In this document: positions 4,652 through 5,032 of the stretch, piece after piece
Numbering within the stretch: the stretch's first letter is position 1
Layout: each line of letters begins with the position of its first letter
Assembly (NCBI GenBank): GCA_022758935.1
Contig: JAEMQG010000120.1
Coordinates: 1 to 5,032, forward strand
Origin: Candidatus Nitrosopumilus sp.
GTDB lineage: Archaea > Thermoproteota > Nitrososphaeria > Nitrososphaerales > Nitrosopumilaceae
Length of the DNA: 5,032 nt
Direction of reading: 5' to 3'
Position numbers and translations under genes: made by a program
The notes under the pieces: generated by a model
Seen by the model: only the letters and a program-made list of their open reading frames with translations
Database searches by the model: none
What the model was told of the DNA's origin: nothing

Positions 4652-5032
4652 GTGGATACCTTTGGAAAATCTCAACCAAAAATAATACCTCTAGCGTTAA
4701 CTGAAAACCAATTTCAGATTTATAATAAAATTTCCAGAAACTATTCGCATACGTTTCTCTTTGAGTCATTAACTGGTCCTGAAGTACTATCTGAAACTTC
4801 TGTTATGGGATTTGACCCCAAAGTAATTCTCAAAGGATATTCGGATAGAGTTGAAATCATCACAGAGGGGAAAATGGAAACTGTTCAAACAGTTGATCCA
4901 TTTGAAGAACTAAAAAAAATAATAGGAAAATCAGAAGATCAGAGTTATAGATATTTGGGCGGGGCAGTAGGAGTTGTAAATTACGATGCAATTAGACTGG
5001 TAGAAAATATTCCTGATACCCATAATTCGCCG
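4652..5032 (+). CDS. trpE: Anthranilate synthase component I, N-terminal part (runs off the window)
   Basis: TrpE turns chorismate into anthranilate using ammonia from TrpG, the first committed step of tryptophan synthesis, in the cytoplasm. Only the N-terminal domain is present. It contains LTENQFQIYNKI, then F-L-F-E-S-L-T-G-P-E with the ES pair matching the LLES site where tryptophan binds for feedback inhibition, then SVMGFDPK and GGAVGVVNYDAIR, as in TrpE proteins. The related PabB cannot be fully excluded because the catalytic C-terminal domain lies outside. The start is uncertain: the frame is open from 4517, with TTG 4559, GTG 4565 and TTG 4568 as alternatives. I prefer GTG 4652 because it puts the ES site near residue 38-39, close to its place in known TrpE, because a TATA-like box lies 30 bases before it, and because the extra residues (NRFKSKKNSKKHH) look like translated leader. 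The 135 stop-free bases upstream argue the other way. Confidence 0.8.
   Translation, partial: MDTFGKSQPKIIPLALTENQFQIYNKISRNYSHTFLFESLTGPEVLSETSVMGFDPKVILKGYSDRVEIITEGKMETVQTVDPFEELKKIIGKSEDQSYRYLGGAVGVVNYDAIRLVENIPDTHNSP

Noticed and set aside
4648..4704. An 18-codon frame with a Trp codon (ATG at 4648), considered as a trp leader peptide
   Set aside because: It overlaps the conserved trpE coding sequence, has only one Trp codon, and ribosome-mediated attenuation is not expected here.

Overview
The window most likely comes from a mesophilic archaeon of the Nitrososphaerota (Thaumarchaeota), in or near the Nitrosopumilus/Nitrosarchaeum group. The reasons are the AT-rich composition, TATA-like boxes about 25-30 bases before start codons with few Shine-Dalgarno sites (leaderless transcription), small orphan CxxC proteins, and a dolichol-phosphate sugar synthase with a GtrA membrane tail. 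This placement is by recognition, not by a search.

Layout. Bases 1-303 hold no confident gene: a possible leftward start at the left edge, a cluster of short inverted repeats at 122-221, and then a promoter and ribosome binding site. A two-gene unit follows: a 44-residue single-helix membrane peptide (304-438) that overlaps by ATGA a secreted or inserted four-helix protein (435-914) whose paired histidines suggest b-type heme binding. Bases 915-1266 hold only doubtful small reading frames. A small four-cysteine zinc-ribbon-like protein lies at 1267-1515. Two protein or lipid glycosylation genes come next: a GT39-like membrane glycosyltransferase (1616-3082) and a GT2-GtrA polyprenyl-phosphate glycosyltransferase (3132-4289). 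Convergent with these is a small CxxC/CxxH protein on the minus strand (4312-4500). It is divergent from trpE, the first enzyme of tryptophan synthesis, which runs off the right edge.

How the genes may work together. The GT2-GtrA enzyme would charge dolichol phosphate with a sugar on the cytoplasmic face, and the GT39-like enzyme would spend such a donor outside the membrane, so the two are a plausible donor-maker and donor-user pair. The 304-914 unit may be a small membrane electron-transfer module. The small zinc protein and trpE share a divergent promoter region with a TATA box readable in both directions, next to a GTAC-containing palindrome and tandem TACCN pentamers that could be an operator. 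Nothing here is clearly mobile, and there is no CRISPR array, tRNA or rRNA.
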